This document shows, in pieces, positions 7,109-16,713 of a stretch of 52,725 bases of DNA. The stretch comes from Fidelibacterota bacterium. GTDB lineage: Bacteria; Pseudomonadota; Alphaproteobacteria; Rhodospirillales; Rhodospirillaceae. How positions within the stretch are numbered: position 1 is the stretch's first letter; each line of letters starts with the position of its first letter. The notes under the pieces were generated by a model. The model ran no database searches. It worked only from the letters and a program-made list of their open reading frames with translations, and was not told the origin of the DNA. The position numbers were made by a program, and so were the translations under genes. The stretch is from contig CANJRA010000018.1 of the NCBI GenBank assembly GCA_947476625.1, positions 1-52,725 of the forward strand, written 5' to 3'.

Positions 7109-9188
7109 GCGTTCTTACCGCATCATCTTGCTCGAATAGATAAAGCAACGTCCGGAGGGCTTCGCCGCGCGAGCTTTCCAGGTTGGCGTCGCGGGCGATG
7201 ATTAGCTTCGCGTCGTCGCGGGCAGCGGCAAGGAGTTCGCCGTGTACCATGAGATCGGCGATCTTGAATTCAGGCAAGCCGCTCTGGCGTGTTCCCAATA
7301 CTTCGCCGCCGCCGCGCAGACGTAAATCCTCCTCGGCGATGATAAAGCCGTCTTCGGTATCGCGCAGGATGTTGAGACGGGACTTTGCGGTTTCGGTGAG
7401 TGGGCCAGCGTACAGCAGGAGGCAGGTGCCGGATTTTCCGCCGCGCCCAATGCGACCGCGCAACTGATGAAGCTGGGCAAGGCCGAAGCGTTCGGCGTGT
7501 TCGATCACCATGATCGTGGCATCGGGAACATCGACGCCGACTTCGATGACGGTTGTTGCGACGAGAACCTGCGCGCCATCGGCGGACGTGAAGGAGTCCA
7601 TGGCGGCGTCTTTTTCGGCCGGTTTCATCTTGCCGTGGATCAGCGCCACTTTGGAACCGAGTATCTGCTTGAGGTGGGCGTGGCGTTCTTCGGCCGCCGC
7701 GAGATCTATCAGTTCGGATTCTTCGACCAGGGGGCAGACCCAATAGATCTTGCCGCCTTTCGCCACGGCGCGGGTGACGGCGTCGACGATTTCATCGAGA
7801 CGTTCAAGGTTTATCAAGCGGGTGTCGACCGGCATGCGGCCGGGCGGCTTTTCGTCGAGGCGTGAGACATCCATGTCGCCGTAGGCCGTAAGGGTGAGCG
7901 TGCGCGGGATCGGCGTGGCGGTCATGACCAGGACGTCGGTGCCATCGCCCTTTGCCGCTAGTTCCAGACGCTGGTGGACACCGAACCGATGCTGCTCGTC
8001 GATGACGGCGAAGGCGAGGTCGTGGAATGCGATGTCTTTCTGAAACAGCGCGTGCGTACCGACAACGATGTTGATGTGCCCGGCGGCGATGTCTTCGAGG
8101 ATGGCGTTGCGGGCGGCACCCTTTACGCGCCCGGTGAGGACTTCGACGCGTACACCGGCGGCGGCGCAAAGCGGTTTCAAGGTTTCGAGGTGCTGTTGTG
8201 CAAGGATTTCGGTCGGGGCCATGAGGGCGGCTTGGGAGCCGGCTTCTACCGCTGCCAACATAGCCATCAACGCGACGATCGTTTTTCCGCTGCCGACATC
8301 GCCTTGCAGGAGGCGCAGCATGCGGTTTTTGCTGACCATATCGGCGAAGATTTCCTCGAGCGCGCGGGACTGGGCGCCGGTGAGGGCATAGGGCAGGGCC
8401 GCTTTCACTTTGCCGCGTAAGATGCCGTCGCCTACCAAGCTGCGGCCGCGACGCTTGCGGGCTTTGAGTCTTACAAGCATGAGTGCAAGCTGGTTGGAAA
8501 GCAGTTCGTCAAAAGCCAGGCGCGCGCGCGCCGGGTGAGAGGGCAGCAAATCTTCTTCGCCGCCCGGTGCATGCACAGCGCGGAGCGCATCGTGCCACGA
8601 CGGCCATTGTTGGCGGGCGAGGTAGGCGGGGTCGAACCACTCCGGCAGGTCGGACGTTTTGGCGAGCGCGGCGCGAATGGACTTCTCGAGGACTTTGGGC
8701 GAAAGGCCTTCGGTCATGGGATAGACCGGCTCGACCCGTTTGACGCTGTCGATCTGGGCTACGGGAACGATGTGATCGGGATGATTCATCTGACGGCGAC
8801 TGTCGAAGACTTCGACCTTACCGCTGACGACGCGTTGCTCGCCCACGGGGAGCGCTTCTTCGAGGTAATCGAGGCGGCCGTGAAAAAAGACCAGCGTAAT
8901 TTTGCCGGTCTCGTCGCCGCAGGTAATGCGGTAGGGAACTTTGCTGCGTGGCGGTGCCGGCGCATGCGCCAGGACGTCGACGATGAGCGTGGCAATTTTG
9001 CCGGCCGGAGCGTCGCCGACCTTGGGCGAGAAGCGCCGGTCCAACACGCCGCTGGGCAGATGCCAGAGCAGGTTCACGACATTCTCGCCCGCGAGTTTTT
9101 CCACTAGTTTGACCAAGCGCGGCCCAATGCCCGGCAAGGTCGTGACCTTGGCGAACAGGGGAAACAGGATGCTTGGGCGAAGGGCCAT
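7095..9188 (-). CDS. recG: ATP-dependent DNA helicase RecG
   Basis: RecG remodels stalled replication forks and Holliday junctions. The N-terminal wedge/OB part is followed by a superfamily 2 motor. Walker A GDVGSGKTIVAL lies near residue 295 and the DEQH box (VIDEQHRFGVHQR) near 395, followed by 'TATPIPRT' and the C-terminal helicase motifs ('VATTVIEVGVDVPDAT', 'QLRGRIGRGG'). The ATG at 9188 (MALRPSILFPLF) gives about 697 residues, the normal size; upstream in-frame starts add an atypical extension. It is the only gene of its transcript visible here and converges on DUF502. Confidence 0.96.
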   Translation of the reverse strand: MALRPSILFPLFAKVTTLPGIGPRLVKLVEKLAGENVVNLLWHLPSGVLDRRFSPKVGDAPAGKIATLIVDVLAHAPAPPRSKVPYRITCGDETGKITLVFFHGRLDYLEEALPVGEQRVVSGKVEVFDSRRQMNHPDHIVPVAQIDSVKRVEPVYPMTEGLSPKVLEKSIRAALAKTSDLPEWFDPAYLARQQWPSWHDALRAVHAPGGEEDLLPSHPARARLAFDELLSNQLALMLVRLKARKRRGRSLVGDGILRGKVKAALPYALTGAQSRALEEIFADMVSKNRMLRLLQGDVGSGKTIVALMAMLAAVEAGSQAALMAPTEILAQQHLETLKPLCAAAGVRVEVLTGRVKGAARNAILEDIAAGHINIVVGTHALFQKDIAFHDLAFAVIDEQHRFGVHQRLELAAKGDGTDVLVMTATPIPRTLTLTAYGDMDVSRLDEKPPGRMPVDTRLINLERLDEIVDAVTRAVAKGGKIYWVCPLVEESELIDLAAAEERHAHLKQILGSKVALIHGKMKPAEKDAAMDSFTSADGAQVLVATTVIEVGVDVPDATIMVIEHAERFGLAQLHQLRGRIGRGGKSGTCLLLYAGPLTETAKSRLNILRDTEDGFIIAEEDLRLRGGGEVLGTRQSGLPEFKIADLMVHGELLAAARDDAKLIIARDANLESSRGEALRTLLYLFEQDDAVRTLRSG

Positions 9189-9340
9189 AGGAAATCTGAA
9201 GCCTAGGAAGGATGACGGGCTGACAGGGCGGTCTAATAGCATTATATCCAAGCAACCTCACGGGAGGTCAATTTTGGGGGACCAAAATCGGCCAAGCCCG
9301 GGGGATATTTTTGTTTGGTTCCCGGAATTCACAGAGAATC

Positions 9341-9622
9341 ATGACATTGCCGCCCATCACCGACCCGCGCCGGAAGCGCATTCTGTACCGCGCCACCCAT
9401 CGCGGTACCAAGGAATCCGACGCCATTGTCGGAGGGTATTTCAGCGAGATCGCGGGGACAATTCCTGACGACAAGCTGGATGAAGCCGACGCGCTTCTGG
9501 ATGAGGCCGACCTGGACCTGGTGGATTGGATCATGGGCCGCCAACCGGTTCCCGACCGTTGGCGGAACACATTATTCGACGGCGTGTTGGCATATTACGA
9601 AAAGCTTGCGAAGCGTAGGTGA
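9341..9622 (+). CDS. sdhE: Succinate dehydrogenase assembly factor 2 (SdhE family)
   Basis: SdhE helps insert FAD covalently into the flavoprotein subunit of succinate dehydrogenase. The 93-residue product has the family signature RGTKESD (RGxxExD) near residue 20 and the acidic 'LDEADLDLVDWIMGRQPVP' region. The start is ATG 9341; the ribosome site is weak (AGAG). Its stop overlaps the ATG of mfd as TGATG, so the two are translationally coupled; the sdhE-recG/mfd neighbourhood is common in alphaproteobacteria. Confidence 0.92.
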   Translation: MTLPPITDPRRKRILYRATHRGTKESDAIVGGYFSEIAGTIPDDKLDEADALLDEADLDLVDWIMGRQPVPDRWRNTLFDGVLAYYEKLAKRR

Positions 9623-12600
9623 TGGAATCCTTTCTCGCCAAGATTAATGCCCGTGTGCTGCACGGCGTGCCGGAAGGCTACGACGCGCTGGTGCTGGCCG
9701 AGCGCGCGCGGGCGGCTTTGCGGGATTCGACGCTGCATGTGGCGCGCGATGAATTGCGGCTGACGGCGCTGGCGGAAGCCGTGGCGTTTTTTGCGCCGGA
9801 AATTGAGATCATCACGCTGCCGGCCTGGGACTGCCTGCCCTACGACCGTGTGTCGCCAAATGCCGAGGTCATGTCGCGGCGTATTGATGCGCTGACGCGA
9901 CTGACTGATCCGCCGGCACAAGGCAAATGCCGCCTTGTCATCACGACCGTCAGTGCCATTTTGCAGCGGGTGCCCAAAGTCGAGAGTCTGCGTAACGCCG
10001 CGCTGAACATCACGGCGAAGGCGCGGCTCGACCGTAAAGCCTTCGATGCTTTTCTAGCGGCTAACGGTTACACGCGCGCCGAGCAGGTGATGGAACCGGG
10101 CGAGTTCGCCGTGCGCGGTGGCTTGATCGATCTATTTCCGCCCGGCGCGGCGGAGCCGGTACGGCTGGATCTGTTCGGCGACGACATTGAAACCATCCGC
10201 ACGTTCGACCCTGTCAGTCAGCGCACGACCGGTACGCGCGATGCCGTCGCGTTGAAGCCGATGAGTGAGACTATCCTGACGCCTGAGTCCATTGCGCGTT
10301 TCCGTACTAAATACCGCGAGTTGTTCGGCGCCGTGGGCGGCGACGATGCGCTGTATGAGTCGGTTTCGCAGGGTCGCAAGTTCATCGGGCAGGAACATTG
10401 GCTGCCGTTGTTTCATGATGGCTTGGGAACGATGACGGACTATTTGCCGACCGCGAGCATCAGCCTTGATCACGATATAGAAGTGTCGGTTAAAGTCAGG
10501 CTTGAGACCATCCGCGACTATTACGAAGCCCGGCGCATGGTCGATAGCGTCAGCGGCGGCAAAAAGCAGCGTTCATTGGAAGAAACCGGCGTTATCTATC
10601 ACCCGGTGCCGCCGGGGTTGATGTATCTCGACGAAGCCGAGTGGATGCAGCTCATGCGCGGCCGAACTGTGGCTGCGTTCCGTTCCTATGCCGCGCCGGA
10701 CGTCGGCGGCGGTGAGGATGCCGGCGGCCGTCCGGGGCGTGACTTCGCGGATATCCGCGCCCGACCCAATGAAAATGTGTTTGAAGCGTTCATTGCCCAT
10801 ATCAAAGCTGAACAATCGGCGGGGCGGTGCGTGGTTCTCGCAGGCACGAGCGCGGGCTCCAAGGCACGCATGATCGGTGTGCTGCGCGATCACGGGTTCT
10901 CAGCCGTCATCGATGCGCAGACGTGGAATGAGGTCCATAAGACCGACACTCATTTGATGGCAGCGATTCCGCTGCCGCTCGAGCGCGGGTTCGTGACCAG
11001 TAATCTGGCGGTTGTCTCGGAGCAGGATCTGCTCGGCGACCGATTGGTTCGGGCCTCGAAGAAACGCCGCCGTGCGGATGCGTTCATCGCAGATGCATCT
11101 CAGATCGGCGAGGGCGACCTTGTGGTGCACGCTGAGCATGGCATCGGGCGTTATGAAGGGCTTGAGACTCTGACTGTCGGTGGGGCGGCGCATGACTGTT
11201 TGCGTATTAGCTATTCCGGCAACGACCGGCTGTATTTGCCGGTAGAAAATATCGACGTGCTGTCGCGCTTCGGATCGGAGCAGGCGGGTGTGACGCTGGA
11301 TAAGCTGGGCGGCGCGGCTTGGCAGGCACGCAAAGCCAAGCTGAAGCAGCGCATTCGCGATATGGCCGAGCAGCTGATCAAAATCGCCGCTGACCGGCAG
11401 ATCAAGGACGCGCCGGCCTTGCCGCCGCCGGAAGGCTTATACGAGGAATTCTGCGCGCGTTTCCCCTATGCCGAAACCGATGACCAGTTTCGGGCCATTG
11501 CCGAGACGCTGGACGACCTTATCAAAGGACGTCCGATGGACCGCTTGATCTGCGGCGATGTTGGTTTCGGCAAAACCGAAGTTGCGTTGCGGGCGGCTTT
11601 CGTTGCGGCCATGACCGGGATGCAAGTCGCCGTGGTGGTACCAACGACGCTGCTCGCGCGTCAGCACTATCGCAACTTTACGGCACGGTTCGCGGGATTC
11701 CCGCTGCGTATTGGTCAGTTGTCGCGGCTCGTGACGCCAAAAGACGCGCAGGCGGTGAAGGATGGGCTTGAGGCGGGAACAATCGATGTAGTCGTTGGAA
11801 CACATGCTTTGCTCGCAATGGGCATTACCTTCAAGGACCTTGGTTTGCTGATCGTTGATGAGGAGCAGCACTTCGGCGTCGCGCACAAAGAACGCCTTAA
11901 ACAAATCAAGGCGGAGGTGCACGTTTTGACGCTGACGGCCACGCCGATTCCACGCACGCTGCAAATGGCACTGACGGGCGTGCGCGAGATGAGCCTGATA
12001 GCGACCCCGCCGGTCGACCGTTTAGCAGTGCGGACGTTCGTGCTGCCGTTCGATCCGGTGGTGATCCGCGAGGCGATTCTACGCGAGCGGTTTAGAGGCG
12101 GACAGACCTTCTACGTCTGCCCGCGTGTGGCGGACATTGATGGCGTGGCCGAGCGATTGCAGAAACTCGTGCCCGAGGTAAAATACGCTGTCGCGCACGG
12201 CCAGATGCGGCCTCAGGTGCTGGAAGATGTGATGACATCGTTCGCCGATGGAAAATTCGACGTGCTGCTGTCGACCAACATCATCGAGTCCGGCATCGAT
12301 ATGCCACAGGTAAACACCATTATTATTCACCGCGCCGATATGTTCGGTCTGTCGCAGTTGTACCAGTTGCGTGGTCGTGTCGGGCGCGGCAAGTCGCGCG
12401 GTTATGCATATCTGACGCTGCCGCCGGACCGCAAACCGACGGTGAGTGCCGAGAAACGCCTGGATGTGATGCAGACGCTGGACAGCCTGGGCGCAGGGTT
12501 CACCTTGGCGAGCCACGATCTCGACATTCGCGGCGCTGGGAATCTTTTGGGCGACGAGCAGTCGGGTCATATCAAGGAAGTCGGCGTCGAGTTGTACCAG

Positions 12601-13131
12601 CATTTGTTGGAAGAAGCCGTTGCGGCCGCGCGTGCGGGGGAAACGGAAGCCAACGCTACACCGGTCGACGAATGGTCGCCGCAAATCAATACCGGCGCGC
12701 CGGTCCTTATTCCCGACACTTACGTCAAAGACCTTGGCATCAGGCTGTCACTCTATCGCCGTATCGGCGGACTGAAGGATGCTGCGGAAATCGATAGCTT
12801 CGCGGCGGAGCTGATCGACCGCTTTGGGCCTTTGCCGCCGGAAGTCGAGAACTTATTGGATGTGGTGGGCATCAAGGCGATGTGCCGGATCGCCAATGTC
12901 GAGAAGGTCGATGCGGGGCCCAAAGGCGCGGTTGTGTCTTTGCGCAACAATACGTTCCCCAATCCTGTCGGATTAATTGACTATATTGCCAAGCAGGTGG
13001 GGACACTTAAGCTAAGGCCGGACCAGAAATTGGTATTCGTGCGGCCGTGGGAAACGCCAAGTGCGCGCGTTAAAGGTTTGCAGGCTGTGCTCAGGCAGAT
13101 GTCGCAAATCGCGCAGGCGCCCGCAAAGTAA
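9622..13131 (+). CDS. mfd: Transcription-repair coupling factor Mfd
   Basis: Mfd removes RNA polymerase stalled at lesions and recruits UvrA. The protein is about 1169 residues, the usual length. The UvrB-like N-terminal module begins with 'LPAWDCLPYDRVSPN'. The RNA-polymerase-interacting CarD-like domain has 'GDLVVHAEHGIGRYEGL', and the motor has Walker A GDVGFGKTEVAL near residue 648, DEEQ near 746 and 'TATPIPRTLQ'. The TRCF domain is at the C-terminus. An ATG at 9622 overlapping the sdhE stop is preferred to GTG 9619. No frame disruption is seen over 3.5 kb. Confidence 0.97.
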   Translation: MESFLAKINARVLHGVPEGYDALVLAERARAALRDSTLHVARDELRLTALAEAVAFFAPEIEIITLPAWDCLPYDRVSPNAEVMSRRIDALTRLTDPPAQGKCRLVITTVSAILQRVPKVESLRNAALNITAKARLDRKAFDAFLAANGYTRAEQVMEPGEFAVRGGLIDLFPPGAAEPVRLDLFGDDIETIRTFDPVSQRTTGTRDAVALKPMSETILTPESIARFRTKYRELFGAVGGDDALYESVSQGRKFIGQEHWLPLFHDGLGTMTDYLPTASISLDHDIEVSVKVRLETIRDYYEARRMVDSVSGGKKQRSLEETGVIYHPVPPGLMYLDEAEWMQLMRGRTVAAFRSYAAPDVGGGEDAGGRPGRDFADIRARPNENVFEAFIAHIKAEQSAGRCVVLAGTSAGSKARMIGVLRDHGFSAVIDAQTWNEVHKTDTHLMAAIPLPLERGFVTSNLAVVSEQDLLGDRLVRASKKRRRADAFIADASQIGEGDLVVHAEHGIGRYEGLETLTVGGAAHDCLRISYSGNDRLYLPVENIDVLSRFGSEQAGVTLDKLGGAAWQARKAKLKQRIRDMAEQLIKIAADRQIKDAPALPPPEGLYEEFCARFPYAETDDQFRAIAETLDDLIKGRPMDRLICGDVGFGKTEVALRAAFVAAMTGMQVAVVVPTTLLARQHYRNFTARFAGFPLRIGQLSRLVTPKDAQAVKDGLEAGTIDVVVGTHALLAMGITFKDLGLLIVDEEQHFGVAHKERLKQIKAEVHVLTLTATPIPRTLQMALTGVREMSLIATPPVDRLAVRTFVLPFDPVVIREAILRERFRGGQTFYVCPRVADIDGVAERLQKLVPEVKYAVAHGQMRPQVLEDVMTSFADGKFDVLLSTNIIESGIDMPQVNTIIIHRADMFGLSQLYQLRGRVGRGKSRGYAYLTLPPDRKPTVSAEKRLDVMQTLDSLGAGFTLASHDLDIRGAGNLLGDEQSGHIKEVGVELYQHLLEEAVAAARAGETEANATPVDEWSPQINTGAPVLIPDTYVKDLGIRLSLYRRIGGLKDAAEIDSFAAELIDRFGPLPPEVENLLDVVGIKAMCRIANVEKVDAGPKGAVVSLRNNTFPNPVGLIDYIAKQVGTLKLRPDQKLVFVRPWETPSARVKGLQAVLRQMSQIAQAPAK

Positions 13132-13139
13132 ATTCAGGA

Positions 13140-13426
13140 TTACGCTGTAGCGAGGTGGCCTGCAGCCGCGGCAGGTACGTGCGGCATGGTCGCTGCAGCC
13201 GTAGCAGCCAATTCTTTTTCGACAAAACGCATTGCGATGCGCACGCGGTCACGGTCGTCCGGTGTCGTGAAGTCGACGTTGAACAAGCGCACAACCGGGA
13301 CAACAGTGGGATCGTGCCCAATGAGTTCGATCGCAAAGGGCGAGCGAGAAGCTTTGGTCACAAGCGCTTCAAATTTTGCGGCGCTGATGTTGGTTCTGAA
13401 AGTGGGTCGCAACAGAACTCGTTCAT
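13140..13426 (-). pseudogene. Small conserved-looking gene with probable one-base deletion near its start
   Basis: The body reads ISAAKFEALVTKASRSPF... through FVEKEL, ending at TAA 13142-13140; I do not recognise the family. In the body frame the only start is a TTG (13412) with no ribosome site. One frame away, an ATG at 13424-13426 lies exactly 9 bases after a perfect GAGGAG (13436-13441). It reads MNEF before meeting a different frame. Adding one base within GTTCTGTTG joins the two as MNEFLLRPTFRTN and gives 96 codons. Either the gene lost one base or it really uses TTG. Confidence 0.5.
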
Positions 13427-13617
13427 TGGCCCTGACTCCTCAAACGGCGGTCGAATCGATGGTCTTAGGATGCGACAGGGAGGGTAAGAAAATGGTTAAC
13501 GCCGCCGCGCGTTCATTTTGCGCTGAATCATAATAAATACATAAATATCAATGGGTTGGCCGCGCGTCTTAGCGTCGGCAATTTCTGCGGGGGAAAAGAG
13601 TTAATGCCGCCTGGGTA

Positions 13618-14277
13618 TTAGCCAAGGCTCTGCATAGCGGGGCGTTCGGCTTCCTGAGCCACGGCCATATCGAGCATCCGCACCAGGATTTCAGGCTCCT
13701 GTGCGCCGGCAATAGCGCGGCCTTCGTTGAAGATGAAGCAAGGCACGCCCGTGATTCCGAGACGGCGCATGTGCGCATTCTCGGTGTAGACGGCATTGAG
13801 GTCGTTGTCGCCGGAGAGGTGCGCGTGCGCCATGTGGCGTTCGATACCGAGTTCCTCGGCCAGGCGGATCAGGACTTCGACATTGCCCAGATCGAGGCCG
13901 CGTTCAAAAAACGCCGTAAATAAAAGCTCGACGGCCTCATGTTGACGTCCCAGCGTGTGCGCAAGGCGCACAAGGCGATGAGAATTGGCCGTGTTGGGCG
14001 TGCGCTTAATTTTGTCGAGCGCAAAATTGATGCTTTCGCCTTTGCCGGTGAATGACAAGGCTTCGGCGATCCGATCGTATTGATGGCTGCCGCCAAATTT
14101 GCGCTCGAGGTATTCGCGCCGGTCAACGCCTTGCGGCGGCAAATCGGGATTGAGCAGGAATGAGCGGTAGCGCACTTCGGGCTTTAGGTTGGGCCGCATT
14201 TTCAAGGCGCGGTCGAAACGGCGTTTCCCGACGAAACACCAGGGACAGACCGTATCGAAAACGATATCAATGCGCAT
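13618..14277 (-). CDS. DsbA family oxidoreductase (FrnE-like)
   Basis: This 219-residue DsbA-like thioredoxin-fold protein begins MRIDIVFDTVCPWCFVGKRR, with the redox CPWC at residues 11-14 and no signal peptide. It therefore belongs to the cytosolic FrnE / 2-hydroxychromene-2-carboxylate isomerase branch. The cis-Pro loop is GITGVPCFIF. Family members act in thiol redox or polyketide-type isomerisation; the substrate is not shown here. It is divergent from chrA. Confidence 0.9.
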   Translation of the reverse strand: MRIDIVFDTVCPWCFVGKRRFDRALKMRPNLKPEVRYRSFLLNPDLPPQGVDRREYLERKFGGSHQYDRIAEALSFTGKGESINFALDKIKRTPNTANSHRLVRLAHTLGRQHEAVELLFTAFFERGLDLGNVEVLIRLAEELGIERHMAHAHLSGDNDLNAVYTENAHMRRLGITGVPCFIFNEGRAIAGAQEPEILVRMLDMAVAQEAERPAMQSLG

Positions 14278-14352
14278 AGAGGTATCTCCGAATGTGAGGG
14301 GCTCATTCTAGCCCTATTTTCTAAAAGCCCAAACTGGCCTTAGAGACATATT

Positions 14353-15597
14353 TTGCCGACATTTTCCGAAGCGCTCCGGTTTTGGCTCAAGCTGGGTTTT
14401 ATCAGCTTTGGCGGCCCGTCGGGTCAGGTTGCGATTATGCAGCATGAACTGGTGGATCAGCGCCGCTGGATCGGCCAGGACGCGTTCCTGCAGGCGCTTA
14501 ACTTCTGCATGCTTCTGCCTGGCCCCGAAGCGCAGCAGCTTGCTACCTATATTGGCTGGAAGCTTCATGGTCTCAAGGGGGGACTTGCGGCGGGCATCCT
14601 GTTCGTATTGCCGGGCGCGTTTGTCCTCTATGGACTAGCTTGGATTGCGGCAAAACACGGTGACATGGCCGTCGTCAACGCGGTCTTTTCCGGTTTGAAA
14701 CCGGTTGTCGTGGCGATTGTGATACACGCTCTCTGGCGCGTTGCCCGCCGGATTCTTACGACCGCCAAAGCCACCATACTGGCGGTAGCGGCCTTTGCCG
14801 CGCTTGAAGTGTTTCATGTGCCGTTTCCGCTGATTGTGCTGGGCGCTGGCGTCATCGGCTGGCTTACGTCGCGCAAAAATATCATTGAGAACGAAACTGC
14901 GACGGCGGAAACATTCGATACCCCGCGGCGTATCAGCGCGAGAGTTCTGCGGATGATTTTAATTTACGCGGGGTTGTTAATCGTGCCCGTCGGGACCGTG
15001 ATTGCATTTACCGGACCAGAACCCTTTTTGGTGATCGCGCGGTTTTTTACACAAGCGGCGTTTGTTACTTTCGGCGGGGCCTACGCGGTTTTGCCCTACG
15101 TTGCAGAGGCCGCGGTCAATCATTTCCACTGGTTGAGCCCCGACGAAATGATCAATGGCTTGGCGCTGGCTGAAACGACACCCGGTCCCTTGATCCTAGT
15201 GCTGCAGTATGTGGGATTCTTCGCTGGGTGGAATGCAAATAGCGGGATGAGTCCGTTGACTGCCGCGACGATAGGCGCGGTAATAACAACCTACGCCACG
15301 TTTCTGCCGTCGATATTCTTCATTCTCACGGGCGCGCCGTATATCGAACGCATCGCACGCATCAAAGGCGCTGCCGGTGCGCTGGCGGCCATTACAGCGG
15401 CGGTGGTTGGGGTCATCGCGACGTTGGCTGTGTTTTTCGCGCGTGAAGTTGTGTTCAAGCAAAGCGCTGCAATCGACTACGCCGCGGTATGCGTTATCGT
15501 TGTTGCGCTCGGTGTTTTAATTCGCTTCAAGCTTAGCCTGCATTGGGTGGTGCTGGCGGGGGCGCTTTATGGTCTTGCGTGCATGGCGCTGGCCTAG
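14353..15597 (+). CDS. chrA: Chromate efflux transporter ChrA
   Basis: ChrA exports chromate across the inner membrane. The 414-residue protein is the long, two-domain (CHR-CHR) form. The first half has GFISFGGPSGQVAIM and LPGPEAQQLATYIGW; the second has AAFVTFGGAYAVLPYV and TTPGPLILVLQYVGF, with about ten hydrophobic spans in all. The start is TTG 14353, because an in-frame TAG stands shortly before it and no ATG is near. The stop overlaps the end of the convergent response-regulator gene by two bases. Confidence 0.92.
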   Translation: MPTFSEALRFWLKLGFISFGGPSGQVAIMQHELVDQRRWIGQDAFLQALNFCMLLPGPEAQQLATYIGWKLHGLKGGLAAGILFVLPGAFVLYGLAWIAAKHGDMAVVNAVFSGLKPVVVAIVIHALWRVARRILTTAKATILAVAAFAALEVFHVPFPLIVLGAGVIGWLTSRKNIIENETATAETFDTPRRISARVLRMILIYAGLLIVPVGTVIAFTGPEPFLVIARFFTQAAFVTFGGAYAVLPYVAEAAVNHFHWLSPDEMINGLALAETTPGPLILVLQYVGFFAGWNANSGMSPLTAATIGAVITTYATFLPSIFFILTGAPYIERIARIKGAAGALAAITAAVVGVIATLAVFFAREVVFKQSAAIDYAAVCVIVVALGVLIRFKLSLHWVVLAGALYGLACMALA

Positions 15598-16400
15598 GCT
15601 TTTTCCTTCCCCGCGTCTTCGCGTTCGCCAATCCATAGGTGATAGCTATCGGCATGCCCGCCAGCGACACCCAAAAGGCGATCGAGGATCGATTGCTTTA
15701 ACGGGGCGCCGGCACTGAGCAGAAGGTGACCATCTTTGTCGTGCAAATCGCGTGCGAGGACATTGCCAGGCTGGACCTTTGCCAGTCATGTCATATGCAC
15801 GTTGATGAGTTTGGCGCTGGCTGGGGCCGGCGGAGGTGGCTGCTTAGCTACTGCACGCGCAGCAGGGGCGGCGGGATCGCGGCGCGCCGGTTCCTTGCCG
15901 ACGTGTACGCGCGGTTCAGGTTGTATGGCGGTATCTACAACAGGAACCGCAGCATAATGACTCGGCTGCTGCAGCAGCCACGTGCGGGTTAAGGCGTGGG
16001 AAACGGTTTTGACAAGTTTTTCAAACGAGAGCGGTGCAACCGCGAAACCATTCACATCCAAAGCCATGGCAGCTTTCACGGCCGCAGCGTCCGCGCGTGC
16101 CGTTAAGATAACAACAGGTGTGCGCGGCGACGTCTTGGGCAGGGTACGGCAGCAAATCTTGCGTAGGAGTTCGAGGCCACCAACCGGCGTCATGTCCCAA
16201 TCGCAGACGACGCAGTTGATCTCTTGTCCGTAGCGATTGAGAGTCTCGATCGCCTTATCTACACTGGTGGCGTGCTTGACGCTTTTAGCGCCGGCGCCAA
16301 GCAAAGCCGATTGCACCATCTCGCGATACATCGCTTTTGCATCCACGACCATGAACGTCGTTTTGGATAGGTTCAGATCGCTCGGCACATTGACGTTCAT
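15594..16400 (-). pseudogene. Response regulator interrupted by in-frame TGA
   Basis: The ATG at 16400 has GGAGG 9 bases upstream. Residues 1-145 form a CheY-like receiver with the phospho-acceptor Asp in CDWDMTPVGG and Thr in ILTA; the conserved Lys before the last helix is Ala (VAPLSFEKL). A Pro/Ala linker follows, then KLINVHMT and a TGA (15788-15786). The same frame continues without break for 63 codons, LAKVQPGNVLARDLHDKDG...LLLSAG...ILDRLL, to TAG 15596-15594. This is a domain often found after receiver or before HD-type output domains ('pG.vLA.Dl.d..G.lLl..G'). A single base change in a Trp or Arg codon would create this TGA. Confidence 0.75.
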
Positions 16401-16713
16401 CTCTCCGATCCTCCACCCAACCCCAGATTTAGAAACCCACTGCCACCTCCAAGCTGGAGATACGCCGATAGGTTGATTATCCCCTATATGGAAACGCGTA
16501 TAGTTACTAATAGTTGCGGAGAAATTTCCAGGAGGACGCGAAATTCTGTGTGCGCCGGTTAGAAAACCGTCGATATGAGATAATAAGTTATTGATTCTTA
16601 GAAGTAATTTATAAAAACGCCTCTTCCAGAATTCGAAAGTAAGATCCGGAGTGCGGTTGGGGGGAGGCTAAGCTAGACAGACCACACGCACCGCGAATGA
16701 TGTGAAGGCCACC
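16401..16713. other. AT-rich divergent intergenic region
   Basis: This region separates the response regulator (minus) and ada (plus). It is clearly AT-rich around 16560-16620 and should hold both promoters. No Ada-box or other operator could be identified with confidence, and no ORF is supported. Confidence 0.5.
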
